DNA of 33,130 bases from a virus: IMG/VR virus record IMGVR_UViG_3300009152_000125, positions 1 to 33,130 of that record; one strand, given 5' to 3'. A program made the translations under genes and the position numbers. The notes below the pieces were generated by a model. The model worked only from the letters and a program-made list of their open reading frames with translations. It searched no databases and was not told the origin of the DNA. Every line of letters begins with the position of its first letter. Within the stretch, counting starts at the first letter, position 1. Shown here piece by piece: positions 23,818-29,313 of the stretch.

Positions 23818-23846
23818 AATATAGATTATTTTCTATTATAGGTCAA
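23818..23846 (-). promoter_or_regulatory. Sigma70-like promoter
   Basis: On the minus strand TTGACC (23846-23841), a 17-base spacer and TATATT (23823-23818), six bases before the ATG at 23811. Confidence 0.55.
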
Positions 23847-23852
23847 GCTATA

Positions 23853-24158
23853 TTACCAATTTTTGCAGCTAAAATATTTGGCAGTACCAGGTTTAGCAGA
23901 AGAACATTTGTGCCGAGCTCTAAAGGACTTGCGACGCTTTGGATTGGATTTCTTGATGCGTCTGTTGGGATCTCCATAATGCACCCGTTTTAACTTGCCA
24001 CCTGCACGTGTACATCTCATATATTTTTTATCTGTACGTGTTGAAGATTGTTGGCCTGTTACCTTGGTGCAACGGGCCCCTTTTTTCTCTTCAATAATAG
24101 CCTCACTGAGCTGTGAGATTTCTTCAGATAGCAGTTGCAAGTATATCCTATCGAACAT
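23853..24158 (-). CDS. Basic Cys-containing protein with SFRARHKC motif
   Basis: A 101-residue, strongly basic protein. An acidic N-terminal helix (QLLSEEISQLSEAIIEEK) is followed by KVTG and KYMRCTRAGGK segments and the C-terminal signature VHYGDPNRRIKKSNPKRR, KSFRARHKC, YFSCKNW. Proteins with GDPN-x-x-I-x-x-x-N-P-x-R-R-K-S-F-R-A-R-H-x-C...Y-W-S-C are widespread in large phages and viruses and I recall them as a DUF of unknown function (possibly DUF5872). Two Cys plus His and the basic charge suggest nucleic-acid or metal binding, which is inference. It has a late-type promoter. Confidence 0.65.
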   Translation of the reverse strand: MFDRIYLQLLSEEISQLSEAIIEEKKGARCTKVTGQQSSTRTDKKYMRCTRAGGKLKRVHYGDPNRRIKKSNPKRRKSFRARHKCSSAKPGTAKYFSCKNW

Positions 24159-24165
24159 GATAGAA

Positions 24166-24173
24166 TATTTATT
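24166..24173 (-). promoter_or_regulatory. Late-type promoter in a near-palindrome
   Basis: AATAAATA on the minus strand, seven bases before the ATG at 24158. It lies within an 18-base near-palindrome (24162-24179, arms ATAGAATAA/TTATTCTAT with one mismatch). Confidence 0.5.
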
Positions 24174-24178
24174 CTATA

Positions 24179-24394
24179 TCAAGTTGATTTAGAGAAGTTT
24201 TTAACGCAACTGCGCGCACCATTGGGTACAAAGTATTTCTTATTATTGTCCCAACATTCCTTGGTCATGACTTCAATAGCGCCAGCCGTCTTGTGCCCGT
24301 AAACCATTCTGCCATAACGATTACGAAGTTTTTCTGGTGGCAAGTTAATCTGCGGCTTCTTGAAGCCAATGGGAAAAGGTGGCTGATGGTTCAT
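24179..24394 (-). CDS. Unknown 71-residue protein
   Basis: A 71-residue protein beginning MNHQPPFPIGFKKPQINLPP, followed by a basic YGRMVYGHKTAG stretch and a C-terminal half with two Cys. I start it at the ATG at 24394, which overlaps the TGA of the upstream gene as ATGA. An ATG two codons earlier is also possible. No homologue recognised. Confidence 0.6.
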   Translation of the reverse strand: MNHQPPFPIGFKKPQINLPPEKLRNRYGRMVYGHKTAGAIEVMTKECWDNNKKYFVPNGARSCVKNFSKST

Positions 24395-24510
24395 GGGCAT
24401 CCAACAGTATAAGGCCGGTTAGTAACTGAAGCCTTGGTGACACTAGAGTAGTAAGCCAAGCAGCTTACCAACAAACACCACATCATGATCCAAAATAAGT
24501 TATCTTTCAT
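24391..24510 (-). CDS. 39-residue membrane or exported peptide
   Basis: Minus-strand ATG at 24510 gives KDNLFWIMMWCLLVSCLAYY, a single hydrophobic helix near the N-terminus, then a short polar tail with a final Cys. It could be a signal-anchor. The LVSC sequence is lipobox-like but lies far into the helix and I do not call a lipoprotein. A sigma70-like promoter precedes it and it is coupled to the downstream gene by ATGA. Confidence 0.55.
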   Translation of the reverse strand: MKDNLFWIMMWCLLVSCLAYYSSVTKASVTNRPYTVGCP

Positions 24511-24517
24511 TTGCCAT

Positions 24518-24545
24518 ATATTATATGATTCATCTCTTAGGTCAA
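24518..24545 (-). promoter_or_regulatory. Sigma70-like promoter (minus half of a divergent pair)
   Basis: On the minus strand TTGACC (24545-24540) followed by TATAAT at 14 bases or TAATAT at 16 bases. The exact -10 is ambiguous. It fires towards the 39-residue gene. Confidence 0.5.
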
Positions 24546-24558
24546 GAAAAAAAAATAC

Positions 24559-24586
24559 TTGACTGAATCCATAATTCATGCATAAT
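24559..24586 (+). promoter_or_regulatory. Sigma70-like promoter (plus half of a divergent pair)
   Basis: TTGACT (24559-24564), a 16-base spacer and CATAAT (24581-24586), six bases before the ATG at 24593. Confidence 0.6.
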
Positions 24587-24592
24587 AATGGC

Positions 24593-24907
24593 ATGATGAA
24601 TGAAAAACCTACGTGGTTCTATACGAATGCCCCCACAAAAAAAGCGGCACTCAAATTGATGCGGTCTGAGCATAAAGTTAAACTCGCTCGCCGCGTTAAT
24701 AATGCAGATGAGTTTATTGAACGAATAAAAGGTTCCAAGGGAACATGGCATCATCCTCAACTGGATAAACAGTGTTTGAATGTGTTGATTGGAGAGTTTC
24801 TAACTCAAGATCCTGATGAATATTGGAATGAATATCATCGCGTTGATGAAAGTAAACTTAACTTCTTGATGAAGAAAGCCACAAAAAAGAACTTGACCAA
24901 TTCTTAA
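24593..24907 (+). CDS. Unknown 104-residue basic protein, early class
   Basis: A 104-residue Lys-rich helical protein: TNAPTKKAALKLMRSEHKV, then ARRVNNADEFIERIKGSKG, a WHHPQLDKQCLNVLIGEFL stretch, an acidic DPDEYWNEYHRVDES turn and a basic tail. I start it at the first of two adjacent ATG codons (24593 and 24596) next to the promoter. An earlier ATG at 24578 would lie in the promoter spacer. No family recognised. It is the first gene of the early cluster that leads to the RadA-like ATPase. Confidence 0.65.
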   Translation: MMNEKPTWFYTNAPTKKAALKLMRSEHKVKLARRVNNADEFIERIKGSKGTWHHPQLDKQCLNVLIGEFLTQDPDEYWNEYHRVDESKLNFLMKKATKKNLTNS

Positions 24908-24920
24908 ATTCCTGCATAAT
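24893..24920 (+). promoter_or_regulatory. Sigma70-like promoter for the RadA-like gene
   Basis: TTGACC (24893-24898), a 16-base spacer and CATAAT (24915-24920), seven bases before the ATG at 24928. The -35 box lies in the end of the upstream gene. Confidence 0.6.
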
Positions 24921-24927
24921 ATAAACA

Positions 24928-25695
24928 ATGAAAATGAATTTAACTACTACGGACTTTGTTCCAGCGAACAAGGTAAAAATCCCTGAAATCTATTTCCACC
25001 GTCTCAAGACGGGACTGGAGGAAGTGGATGAGTTTCTGGGCGGTGCAAGTGATAAGTGTGGAGGCATTCTCCGCGGCGGTGTATACATCATTGCTGCAGG
25101 TGCAGGAACTGGCAAGAGTACCTTCTGTTTGCAATTGGCAGATGCTCTGTGTCGCAATAATGCTCGTGTTGCTTATGCTACCGGTGAAGAGAGTATTGAG
25201 CAATTGGCGTTTACATGTCGTCGTCTTGGTGTGAAGAATGTACCTGTAGCGGTGCAGACTAATATTGATGTGATTACCAAGAAGATGGAAGAGCTAGATC
25301 TCATTGTTATTGATAGCTTCCAGACTCTTACTGTGGGTAACAAGCATATGACACCTCGCAAGCGTGAATTGCATTGCATCAAAGAGCTTTGTGCAGCCGC
25401 CAAGAGAACCAGCTGTGCTGTTATTACATTGTGTCACCTTACTAAAGCAGGTGTATACAAGGGATCCACAACGGTTCTTCATGCTGTAGATGCATGCATT
25501 AATCTTACCATTGATGAAGAAGACGTTTCATTGCGTGTGTTCAGCTGGGGCAAGAACCGCTTTGGACCTGCCAATCGTGAAATGATCATTTCCATGGATC
25601 AATCTGGCTATAACTGGACACAACATCAGATTGAAAAGATTCAGCATACGTCCGACATCTTATTGAAGTGCAACAAGCTAGAGACAATCTCGTAA
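24928..25695 (+). CDS. radA: RadA/Sms-like ATPase core
   Basis: A 255-residue RecA-fold ATPase matching the central domain of RadA (Sms), which drives branch migration in recombination. Seen in order: an opening LKTGLEEVDEFLGG like RadA's GL-x-E-x-D-x-x-L-G-G, Walker A GAGTGKST (58-65), the YATGEES sensor motif (83-89, RadA YVSGEES), Walker B DLIVIDS (124-130), CHLTKAG (169-175, RadA GHVTKEG), a VLHAVD segment (RadA L-E-H-M-V-D), and the RadA-defining KNRFG (209-213). The N-terminal four-Cys zinc finger and the C-terminal Lon-like domain of full-length RadA (about 450 residues) are absent. Likely acts in phage recombination or replication. A KaiC-like alternative is less likely because of KNRFG. 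Confidence 0.88.
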   Translation: MKMNLTTTDFVPANKVKIPEIYFHRLKTGLEEVDEFLGGASDKCGGILRGGVYIIAAGAGTGKSTFCLQLADALCRNNARVAYATGEESIEQLAFTCRRLGVKNVPVAVQTNIDVITKKMEELDLIVIDSFQTLTVGNKHMTPRKRELHCIKELCAAAKRTSCAVITLCHLTKAGVYKGSTTVLHAVDACINLTIDEEDVSLRVFSWGKNRFGPANREMIISMDQSGYNWTQHQIEKIQHTSDILLKCNKLETIS

Positions 25696-25702
25696 AAAAG
25701 AG

Positions 25703-25730
25703 TTGACTTGATCTAAGTTTCAGCCATAAT
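25703..25730 (+). promoter_or_regulatory. Sigma70-like promoter
   Basis: TTGACT (25703-25708), a 16-base spacer and CATAAT (25725-25730). The next gene starts 47 bases after the -10 box, so this transcript has a real leader. Confidence 0.6.
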
Positions 25731-25764
25731 AGATGTACATTAAAGGAACAACTAACCAAATGAA

Positions 25765-25771
25765 AGGAGGT
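25765..25771 (+). promoter_or_regulatory. Strong Shine-Dalgarno site
   Basis: AGGAGGT, a near-perfect complement of the 16S rRNA tail, six bases before the ATG at 25778. It decides this start over an in-frame upstream ATG at 25733. Confidence 0.75.
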
Positions 25772-25777
25772 AAAAAT

Positions 25778-26071
25778 ATGACAACTGCAACAGAAACAAA
25801 GCGTGAAGTTACGCCGAAGCTTACTTGTATCATTACTGGTAAGTCTCGCTTGACTAATCAAGCATACTTGGAGTCCAAGGCGGGCAAAGCGGGTTCTGTC
25901 GAAGAGTATCTTCGACTTTACGTCTCGCGTCCGGCTCTCAAGCTTCTCCGTTCGGGTAAATCCGTCCAGGAGGTGCGCCAGATTCTCAATGTCACCGACT
26001 ATAATACGCCGGTGAGCACGGAGACTCTGCAGAGGGCTATCGTCGCCAACGGTAAGCACCGCTCCGAGTAA
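25778..26071 (+). CDS. Unknown 97-residue protein, likely highly expressed
   Basis: A 97-residue basic protein: KLTCIITGKSRLTNQAYL (residues 13-30, including a CIITGKSR segment), a helical EEYLRLYVSRPALKLLRSG stretch, then an EVRQILNV segment and a C-terminal helix. The CIITGKSR...NQAYL pattern reminds me of small conserved proteins in marine phages, but I cannot name it and no catalytic motif is seen. It has its own promoter, a strong Shine-Dalgarno and a strong terminator, so it is a single-gene unit. Its codons from about 25880 onward are clearly richer in G and C at third positions than those of neighbours. Confidence 0.7.
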   Translation: MTTATETKREVTPKLTCIITGKSRLTNQAYLESKAGKAGSVEEYLRLYVSRPALKLLRSGKSVQEVRQILNVTDYNTPVSTETLQRAIVANGKHRSE

Positions 26072-26091
26072 TTCGGTCTTACCTACAATAG

Positions 26092-26129
26092 ATAGGGCAA
26101 GGTTTATAGCCTTGCTCTATTTATTTTTA
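26092..26129 (+). terminator. Rho-independent terminator
   Basis: An 11-base-pair stem (ATAGGGCAAGG with CCTTGCTCTAT, one G-T wobble), a seven-base loop and the T-rich TTATTTTTA. It ends the 25778 unit. The 26130-26203 stretch beyond holds nothing I can call. Confidence 0.8.
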
Positions 26130-26203
26130 TACCCTGAATGGAAAACAAATCTCTTACGTTCAGATTATGCATCTGACCTGAAGTCCCAACAACTGACACC
26201 CAA

Positions 26204-26512
26204 TTAATTGAGGATGTAAGCTTGTTTGGCGCTTTTTCTTGCGAAATCGAGATTGAAAGAAATAGGAGCAACACAAAGCTCACGATCAAACCGCATCACA
26301 AAATCCTGAGCTTGCTCAGGCATTGATGCTCTGTACGTGGTTGTTTTTCCGTTCTTCACAGTTTTTACAACGCAAATGTCATGAAATACACTCACGCTCT
26401 TTACTGTTATGTTTTTATTTCTTTTTATGGAGCGAGCTATAGCACATTTGCTAGGATTGGATTTCTCGCCCTTCTCGATATCACTATTGATAACTCTGAG
26501 TGATAATCTCAC
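26204..26512 (-). CDS. Unknown conserved phage protein
   Basis: A 102-residue protein. From GTG at 26512 it reads VRLSLRVINSDIEKGEKSNP, then SKCAIARSIKR, a beta pair (ITVKSVSVFHDICVV), a MPEQAQDFVMRFDRE helix and a closing APISFNLDF strand. The order (DIxxGxxxNxxKCAIAxxLKR, then FDxxxxVxPxxFxL) matches a small phage/bacterial protein type that I have seen often but cannot name. I chose the GTG over an in-frame upstream start at 26665 because the extra N-terminus is low-quality and the late promoter lies directly before the GTG. Stop is followed by the terminator of the convergent gene. Confidence 0.6.
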   Translation of the reverse strand: MRLSLRVINSDIEKGEKSNPSKCAIARSIKRNKNITVKSVSVFHDICVVKTVKNGKTTTYRASMPEQAQDFVMRFDRELCVAPISFNLDFARKSAKQAYILN

Positions 26513-26517
26513 ATTAT

Positions 26518-26525
26518 TATTTAGT
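26518..26525 (-). promoter_or_regulatory. Late-type promoter variant
   Basis: ACTAAATA on the minus strand, five bases before the GTG at 26512, the same spacing and sequence as at 5135. Confidence 0.5.
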
Positions 26526-26566
26526 CGACCATAGATTAATAAAATTATGTATATATAATATACAAC

Positions 26567-26734
26567 ATGTCCGAACCTACAGCAGAAAAAGTAAAAGTGA
26601 AGAAACTCCCATGTGGTGGCCATGCCATTTATGGTGTGGACACTAAGACCAAGCAGCTCATACAATTAGGCTATATTGGTGCCAATCTACCTCTGGATGG
26701 ATTCTTACCTGCAGGCTATACTGTAGAAAAGTAA
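26567..26734 (+). CDS. Unknown 55-residue protein
   Basis: A 55-residue protein with a basic N-terminus (EKVKVKKLPCGGHAIYGVD) and a hydrophobic, Gly-rich remainder (QLIQLGYIGANLPLDGFLP). It is beta-rich, no membrane helix or motif is clear. A TATATAATA box lies just before the ATG. The length and clean frame between two promoters support it as a gene. Confidence 0.55.
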   Translation: MSEPTAEKVKVKKLPCGGHAIYGVDTKTKQLIQLGYIGANLPLDGFLPAGYTVEK

Positions 26735-26752
26735 GAAAACACCATTTAGCCG

Positions 26753-26760
26753 TATAAATA
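26753..26760 (+). promoter_or_regulatory. Late-type promoter
   Basis: A perfect TATAAATA six bases before the ATG at 26767. Confidence 0.65.
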
Positions 26761-26766
26761 ACATAT

Positions 26767-27252
26767 ATGGCCAAAGACTTCAAATTGATGGGTGAAGCCT
26801 ATTTGCAGGTACGTAAGAATTTATCTGCTCCTTCCACAGAAGTAATTGCTGAAGCAGGTGGTACTGCAACAGGGTCCGCCAATGTTGCAAAGATGCAACA
26901 ACAAACACAGCAACCCGCGCCTGCAACTAGTGCTGGTGTTGCAGCTGCAGGAGGAGAGGGACCGGGTGCCACAGCTGTTGATTCAACCAAAACAAAGACA
27001 GATTCAAAGACAGATTTTGATGCAGCTGCTACAGCTTATTTTAAATCAATGGGTGTAACTGATGCCCAAATTAAGACTTTCTTAGATAGTACACATGCAC
27101 AATTAAACGGATTCAAGGGACCACAGGCCGCTAGCGGTACACAGCAATACATGCCACAAGGCGCACAACAACCTGCTGCAGCTGCTGCACCAAACATGCT
27201 GGCACAGGCCGGGCAACGTGGAATTAACAAACCTGCATGGGCATCGAGATAA
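26767..27252 (+). CDS. Ala/Gln-rich virion or scaffold-like protein
   Basis: A 161-residue low-complexity protein. It opens [19 protein letters not shown], an amphipathic helix of a kind seen at the start of several marine T4-like structural proteins, followed by long Ala-, Gln-, Gly- and Thr-rich linkers (for example [10 protein letters not shown]) around one folded-looking helical segment ([19 protein letters not shown], about residues 84-102). The tail is Pro/Gln/Ala-rich. The composition suggests a flexible structural, tape or scaffold role, but no function is assigned. It is followed, eight bases on, by the EF-hand protein with its own late promoter. Confidence 0.6.
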   Translation: MAKDFKLMGEAYLQVRKNLSAPSTEVIAEAGGTATGSANVAKMQQQTQQPAPATSAGVAAAGGEGPGATAVDSTKTKTDSKTDFDAAATAYFKSMGVTDAQIKTFLDSTHAQLNGFKGPQAASGTQQYMPQGAQQPAAAAAPNMLAQAGQRGINKPAWASR

Positions 27253-27255
27253 ATA
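27248..27255 (+). promoter_or_regulatory. Late-type promoter variant overlapping a stop codon
   Basis: GATAAATA ends four bases before the ATG at 27260 and contains the TAA of the preceding gene. Confidence 0.5.
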
Positions 27256-27259
27256 TAGT

Positions 27260-27574
27260 ATGAACAAGTTTAATAATTATTTCGATACATTAGTAGAAGG
27301 TCTTGATCCTGTTGGCAAAGAAGACAAGGATATCAACAATGATGGTAAGGTTGACTCCACAGATGCATATCTTCTCAAGAGGCGTGAAGCAATTTCTTTA
27401 GCAATTTCAAAGGGCAAGGAAGAAGCTGAAGAGCAAGAGAAACAGCATGGCAATAGCATGCATAGTGATGCATTGTACATTTGGAACCATCTCTTGAATG
27501 ACAAGAAATACAATCCACGTGATGCCATGGCAGTGATCAACATGGCAAAGACAGCCTTTGAACACATGTTATAA
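27260..27574 (+). CDS. EF-hand/dockerin-like Ca-binding protein
   Basis: A 104-residue protein with a canonical calcium loop at residues 24-35: D24, N26, D28, G29, V31, D32, D35 (within [12 protein letters not shown]), followed by [10 protein letters not shown], the layout of one dockerin or EF-hand segment. The N-terminus [11 protein letters not shown] and the Lys/Glu-rich helix EEAEEQEKQ complete it. The C-terminal half is helical ([21 protein letters not shown]). I start it at the ATG at 27260 because the late promoter fixes it there. Single D-x-N-x-D-G segments occur in several T4-like prohead and structural proteins, so a virion role is likely. Confidence 0.65.
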   Translation: MNKFNNYFDTLVEGLDPVGKEDKDINNDGKVDSTDAYLLKRREAISLAISKGKEEAEEQEKQHGNSMHSDALYIWNHLLNDKKYNPRDAMAVINMAKTAFEHML

Positions 27575-27758
27575 AGGTGTCACGATAGAGAGAGACCCAA
27601 GTACGCGGAATCTAGAATCTGCTGTATTGAATCAACTGGCCAGTATTGTTGCACCCTCCCCGCTACCACAAAATACTAAAGCAGCTCTGCCAATGGTGAG
27701 CTTAGAAGATGCTCTAAAAGAATTAATTGAACTAGAAAAAACAAGCCAGAGGAATTGA
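27558..27758 (+). CDS. Unknown 66-residue protein with TTG start
   Basis: A 66-residue protein overlapping the end of the EF-hand gene by 17 bases. The only good start after the previous stop in this frame is TTG at 27558 (TTGAACACAT, similar to the TTGAACATAT that begins gp62). It reads [20 protein letters not shown], then a helix-rich region ending [15 protein letters not shown]. It could be a +1-frame extension of the EF-hand protein by frameshifting rather than a separate gene. No homologue recognised. Its end contains the stem of the minus-strand terminator at 27744. Confidence 0.45.
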   Translation: MNTCYKGVTIERDPSTRNLESAVLNQLASIVAPSPLPQNTKAALPMVSLEDALKELIELEKTSQRN

Positions 27759-27768
27759 ACCTCTGGCT
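27744..27768 (-). terminator. Rho-independent terminator with tRNA-T-arm-like loop
   Basis: A perfect nine-base-pair stem (AGCCAGAGG with CCTCTGGCT) and a seven-base loop, followed on the minus strand by TGTTTTTT. It serves the exported-protein gene that ends at 27778. The minus-strand arm reads GAGGTTCAATTCCTC, like a tRNA T-arm, but no tRNA body adjoins it. Confidence 0.7.
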
Positions 27769-27777
27769 CATCTTTAC

Positions 27778-28074
27778 TCAGCGAAAGTCGCCGAGATCAC
27801 GGTCAAGTGTGTATTCAGCCGGAGCTTGTACAAGCACTTTCCAAGTGTCCTGAGCCACACCTGCCATGGCAGTGAAGGGGGATGTTGCGGCAAAGCCAAC
27901 AAATCCCACCGCAGTACCCACAAAGGTAACAGGGCGAACGAGTACAACGTCCACAGCTGCAAGAGCAGCTCCAGAAGCAGAAACGTCACCACCATCGTCT
28001 TGGGTACCTGCATCTGCAAGAGATACAGCGCACATGGCAAACAGAGCTACAAGAGCGCTCATTAGTTTGTTCAT
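27778..28074 (-). CDS. Exported/inner-membrane protein of proteobacterial type
   Basis: A 98-residue protein with a clear N-terminal signal peptide (KLMSALVALFAMCAVSLADA, about residues 3-22, cleavage likely after ADA), a polar Asp/Gly stretch, and a hydrophobic segment rich in Gly, Val and Phe (about residues 45-68). The core VRPVTFVGTAVGFVGF, SPFTAMAGVAQDTWKVLV and the ending PAEYTLDRDLGDF match a small family common in proteobacteria (ARP-x-G-x-x-x-T-x-x-G-T...P-F...LV-x-P-A-x-x-T-x-x-R-x-L-G-D). It is sometimes annotated as a multidrug-transporter fragment, which I do not endorse. ATG at 28074 fixed by a late promoter. Looks like a host-derived gene used late. Confidence 0.65.
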   Translation of the reverse strand: MNKLMSALVALFAMCAVSLADAGTQDDGGDVSASGAALAAVDVVLVRPVTFVGTAVGFVGFAATSPFTAMAGVAQDTWKVLVQAPAEYTLDRDLGDFR

Positions 28075-28079
28075 ATATG

Positions 28080-28087
28080 TATTTATA
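28080..28087 (-). promoter_or_regulatory. Late-type promoter (minus half of a divergent pair)
   Basis: A perfect TATAAATA on the minus strand, five bases before the ATG at 28074. Confidence 0.65.
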
Positions 28088-28109
28088 GCGTATTTTATGT
28101 AGTAATCAA

Positions 28110-28117
28110 CATAAATA
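28110..28117 (+). promoter_or_regulatory. Late-type promoter (plus half of a divergent pair)
   Basis: CATAAATA, seven bases before the GTG at 28125. Confidence 0.5.
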
Positions 28118-28124
28118 TATTGTC

Positions 28125-28298
28125 GTGGATACAAAAAATTATTTTGTCATTCAGAAGAAGATCAAAGACATTTGGGAAGATTGGGTCGAGTTCAACGAAA
28201 GTGTATCATTAGATGAAGTACTGGGTGTCTTTAACACCAAAGATAAAACACAGCATCAATTAGTCAAGCGTACAGACAAGACTATCAAGGTAAGCTGA
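28125..28298 (+). CDS. Unknown 57-residue protein
   Basis: A 57-residue charged helical protein (DTKNYFVIQKKIKDIWEDW, then VEFNESVSLDEVLGV) starting at GTG. The promoter position, and the absence of stop codons until it meets a convergent gene with a 14-base overlap, support it. No homologue recognised. Confidence 0.5.
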   Translation: MDTKNYFVIQKKIKDIWEDWVEFNESVSLDEVLGVFNTKDKTQHQLVKRTDKTIKVS

Positions 28299-28563
28299 CA
28301 TTTATCTCACCGGTGAGCTTGTAAACATAGAGCTGATCTATGGTGATTGACTCTCTCTTCAGATCATAAAAATTTACCAATTTGCCAGTTTCGAGCACCA
28401 CTGTATCACAGGCAGTCTTTTCATCCTTGCTCTTGCCAATCTTCATATAGACATCTGTCTTGCAATTGTTAGGATCATTAAAAGAGAATATGTCCCCGGC
28501 TTTAAGATCTTGGAATGCAAACTTGTTGTCTTTTTTTTCTGGCTGTACAAAGGTTACTTTCAT
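28285..28563 (-). CDS. Unknown 92-residue beta-rich protein
   Basis: A 92-residue protein with FAFQDLKAGDIFSFND (about residues 14-29), VYMKIGKSKDE, VVLETGKLVNFYD and a final LYVYKLTGEINVSL. The pattern F-x-D-L-x-x-G-D-x-F-x-F...VYMKI...A-V-x-L-x-T-G-x-L is a small beta-barrel type seen frequently in T4-like phages, function unknown to me. The convergent overlap with the previous gene is 14 bases. Confidence 0.6.
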   Translation of the reverse strand: MKVTFVQPEKKDNKFAFQDLKAGDIFSFNDPNNCKTDVYMKIGKSKDEKTACDTVVLETGKLVNFYDLKRESITIDQLYVYKLTGEINVSLP

Positions 28564-28568
28564 GTGTT

Positions 28569-28576
28569 AATTTATC
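28569..28576 (-). promoter_or_regulatory. Late-type promoter variant
   Basis: GATAAATT on the minus strand, five bases before the ATG at 28563. Compare TATAAATT at 4928. Confidence 0.4.
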
Positions 28577-28600
28577 TCAATTATTAAATTATCAAATAAG

Positions 28601-28628
28601 TTGATTTAAGAAAGTCTTATATTATAAT
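28601..28628 (+). promoter_or_regulatory. Sigma70-like promoter
   Basis: TTGATT (28601-28606), a 16-base spacer and TATAAT (28623-28628), eight bases before the ATG at 28637. Both hexamers are identical to those at 1281-1308. Confidence 0.6.
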
Positions 28629-28636
28629 AATGGATT

Positions 28637-29311
28637 ATGGGAATGTTTGATGATGTTATTGTTGAAGGTCTCAAGCTTGAGACCCCAAAGAAACTGCAAA
28701 AATACTTTGAGGATTCTAACGCAGATCTTCCCAAAGAATTTCAGACCAAGGATTTAAATAATTGTCTTTCAACTTATACTATTGATAGCAAAGGACAGAT
28801 CTACCTAACAGAATATAAACCCACTGGTAAAAAAGTACCCTATATTTCGCTATCTCTAGGCTGGACTGACAGACGATCATTTCTAGAGAAGCTGTTTCTT
28901 AAGCAAATACACAGAAAGCATGCTTTGCCAAAGTTTACAGAAGAACGCAAAGCCGTAAAAACAAAGACCAATTTAACCCAAACATTTGAAATCTATACAT
29001 ATAAAGAGGTTGGCGGTTGTTATGTGGATGTAGTTTATGCTGTGACAGCTGTATCAGGTAAGGTTAAAAGCATCAAATTGGCCAGCTGGAACATTGAGGA
29101 TGCAAAAGTTGCTGCAAAGCGACATGCCAGTGAGGCTGAATTTAATAAAAACATGGAAGATAGTTTTCTGAAAAGAAAGACTTTTCAGAACAAATGGTAC
29201 TACCCTCTTATAAAAGAAACATACAATCCTTTTGTTTTCTTTACCCGAATGCTCATACAAAAAGCCTGCCACAAGATTATTGATTGGTCCAATCGCTGGC
29301 ACGGTGTGTAA
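28637..29311 (+). CDS. Unknown phage protein (MGMFDxV type)
   Basis: A 224-residue protein opening MGMFDDVIVEG, with EFQTKDLNNCLSTYTID and GQIYLTEYKP segments near residues 39-66. The order MGMFD...FQTKDL...YTI...DG is typical of a small phage protein family of unknown role. The second part has a long basic region (about residues 85-125), a beta stretch (GCYVDVVYAVTAVSG) and a C-terminal hydrophobic, aromatic segment that is not a clean membrane helix. The stop is two bases before the TTG of the carbamoyltransferase, so the two are co-transcribed. Confidence 0.65.
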   Translation: MGMFDDVIVEGLKLETPKKLQKYFEDSNADLPKEFQTKDLNNCLSTYTIDSKGQIYLTEYKPTGKKVPYISLSLGWTDRRSFLEKLFLKQIHRKHALPKFTEERKAVKTKTNLTQTFEIYTYKEVGGCYVDVVYAVTAVSGKVKSIKLASWNIEDAKVAAKRHASEAEFNKNMEDSFLKRKTFQNKWYYPLIKETYNPFVFFTRMLIQKACHKIIDWSNRWHGV

Positions 29312-29313
29312 GG

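Noticed and set aside
25733-25777. Upstream in-frame ATG for the 97-residue protein
   Set aside because: It lies two bases after the -10 box, and the perfect Shine-Dalgarno lies downstream of it, so the ATG at 25778 is preferred.
26104-26289. Minus-strand frame overlapping the 26204 gene and the terminator at 26092
   Set aside because: It conflicts with a better frame and includes the terminator stem. The part beyond 26203 has no ribosome site or promoter.
26513-26665. Longer N-terminus of the minus-strand gene ending at 26204
   Set aside because: The added segment is low-complexity and hydrophobic, overlaps a plus-strand gene at 26567, and runs through a late-type promoter. GTG at 26512 is preferred.
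27744-27768. tRNA gene
   Set aside because: Only a T-arm-like stem exists. No acceptor, D or anticodon arms are present on either strand, and coding sequence adjoins it.
29284-29313. Longer N-terminus for the carbamoyltransferase
   Set aside because: The added residues overlap the upstream gene and have no family similarity. Homology starts at the TTG at 29314.
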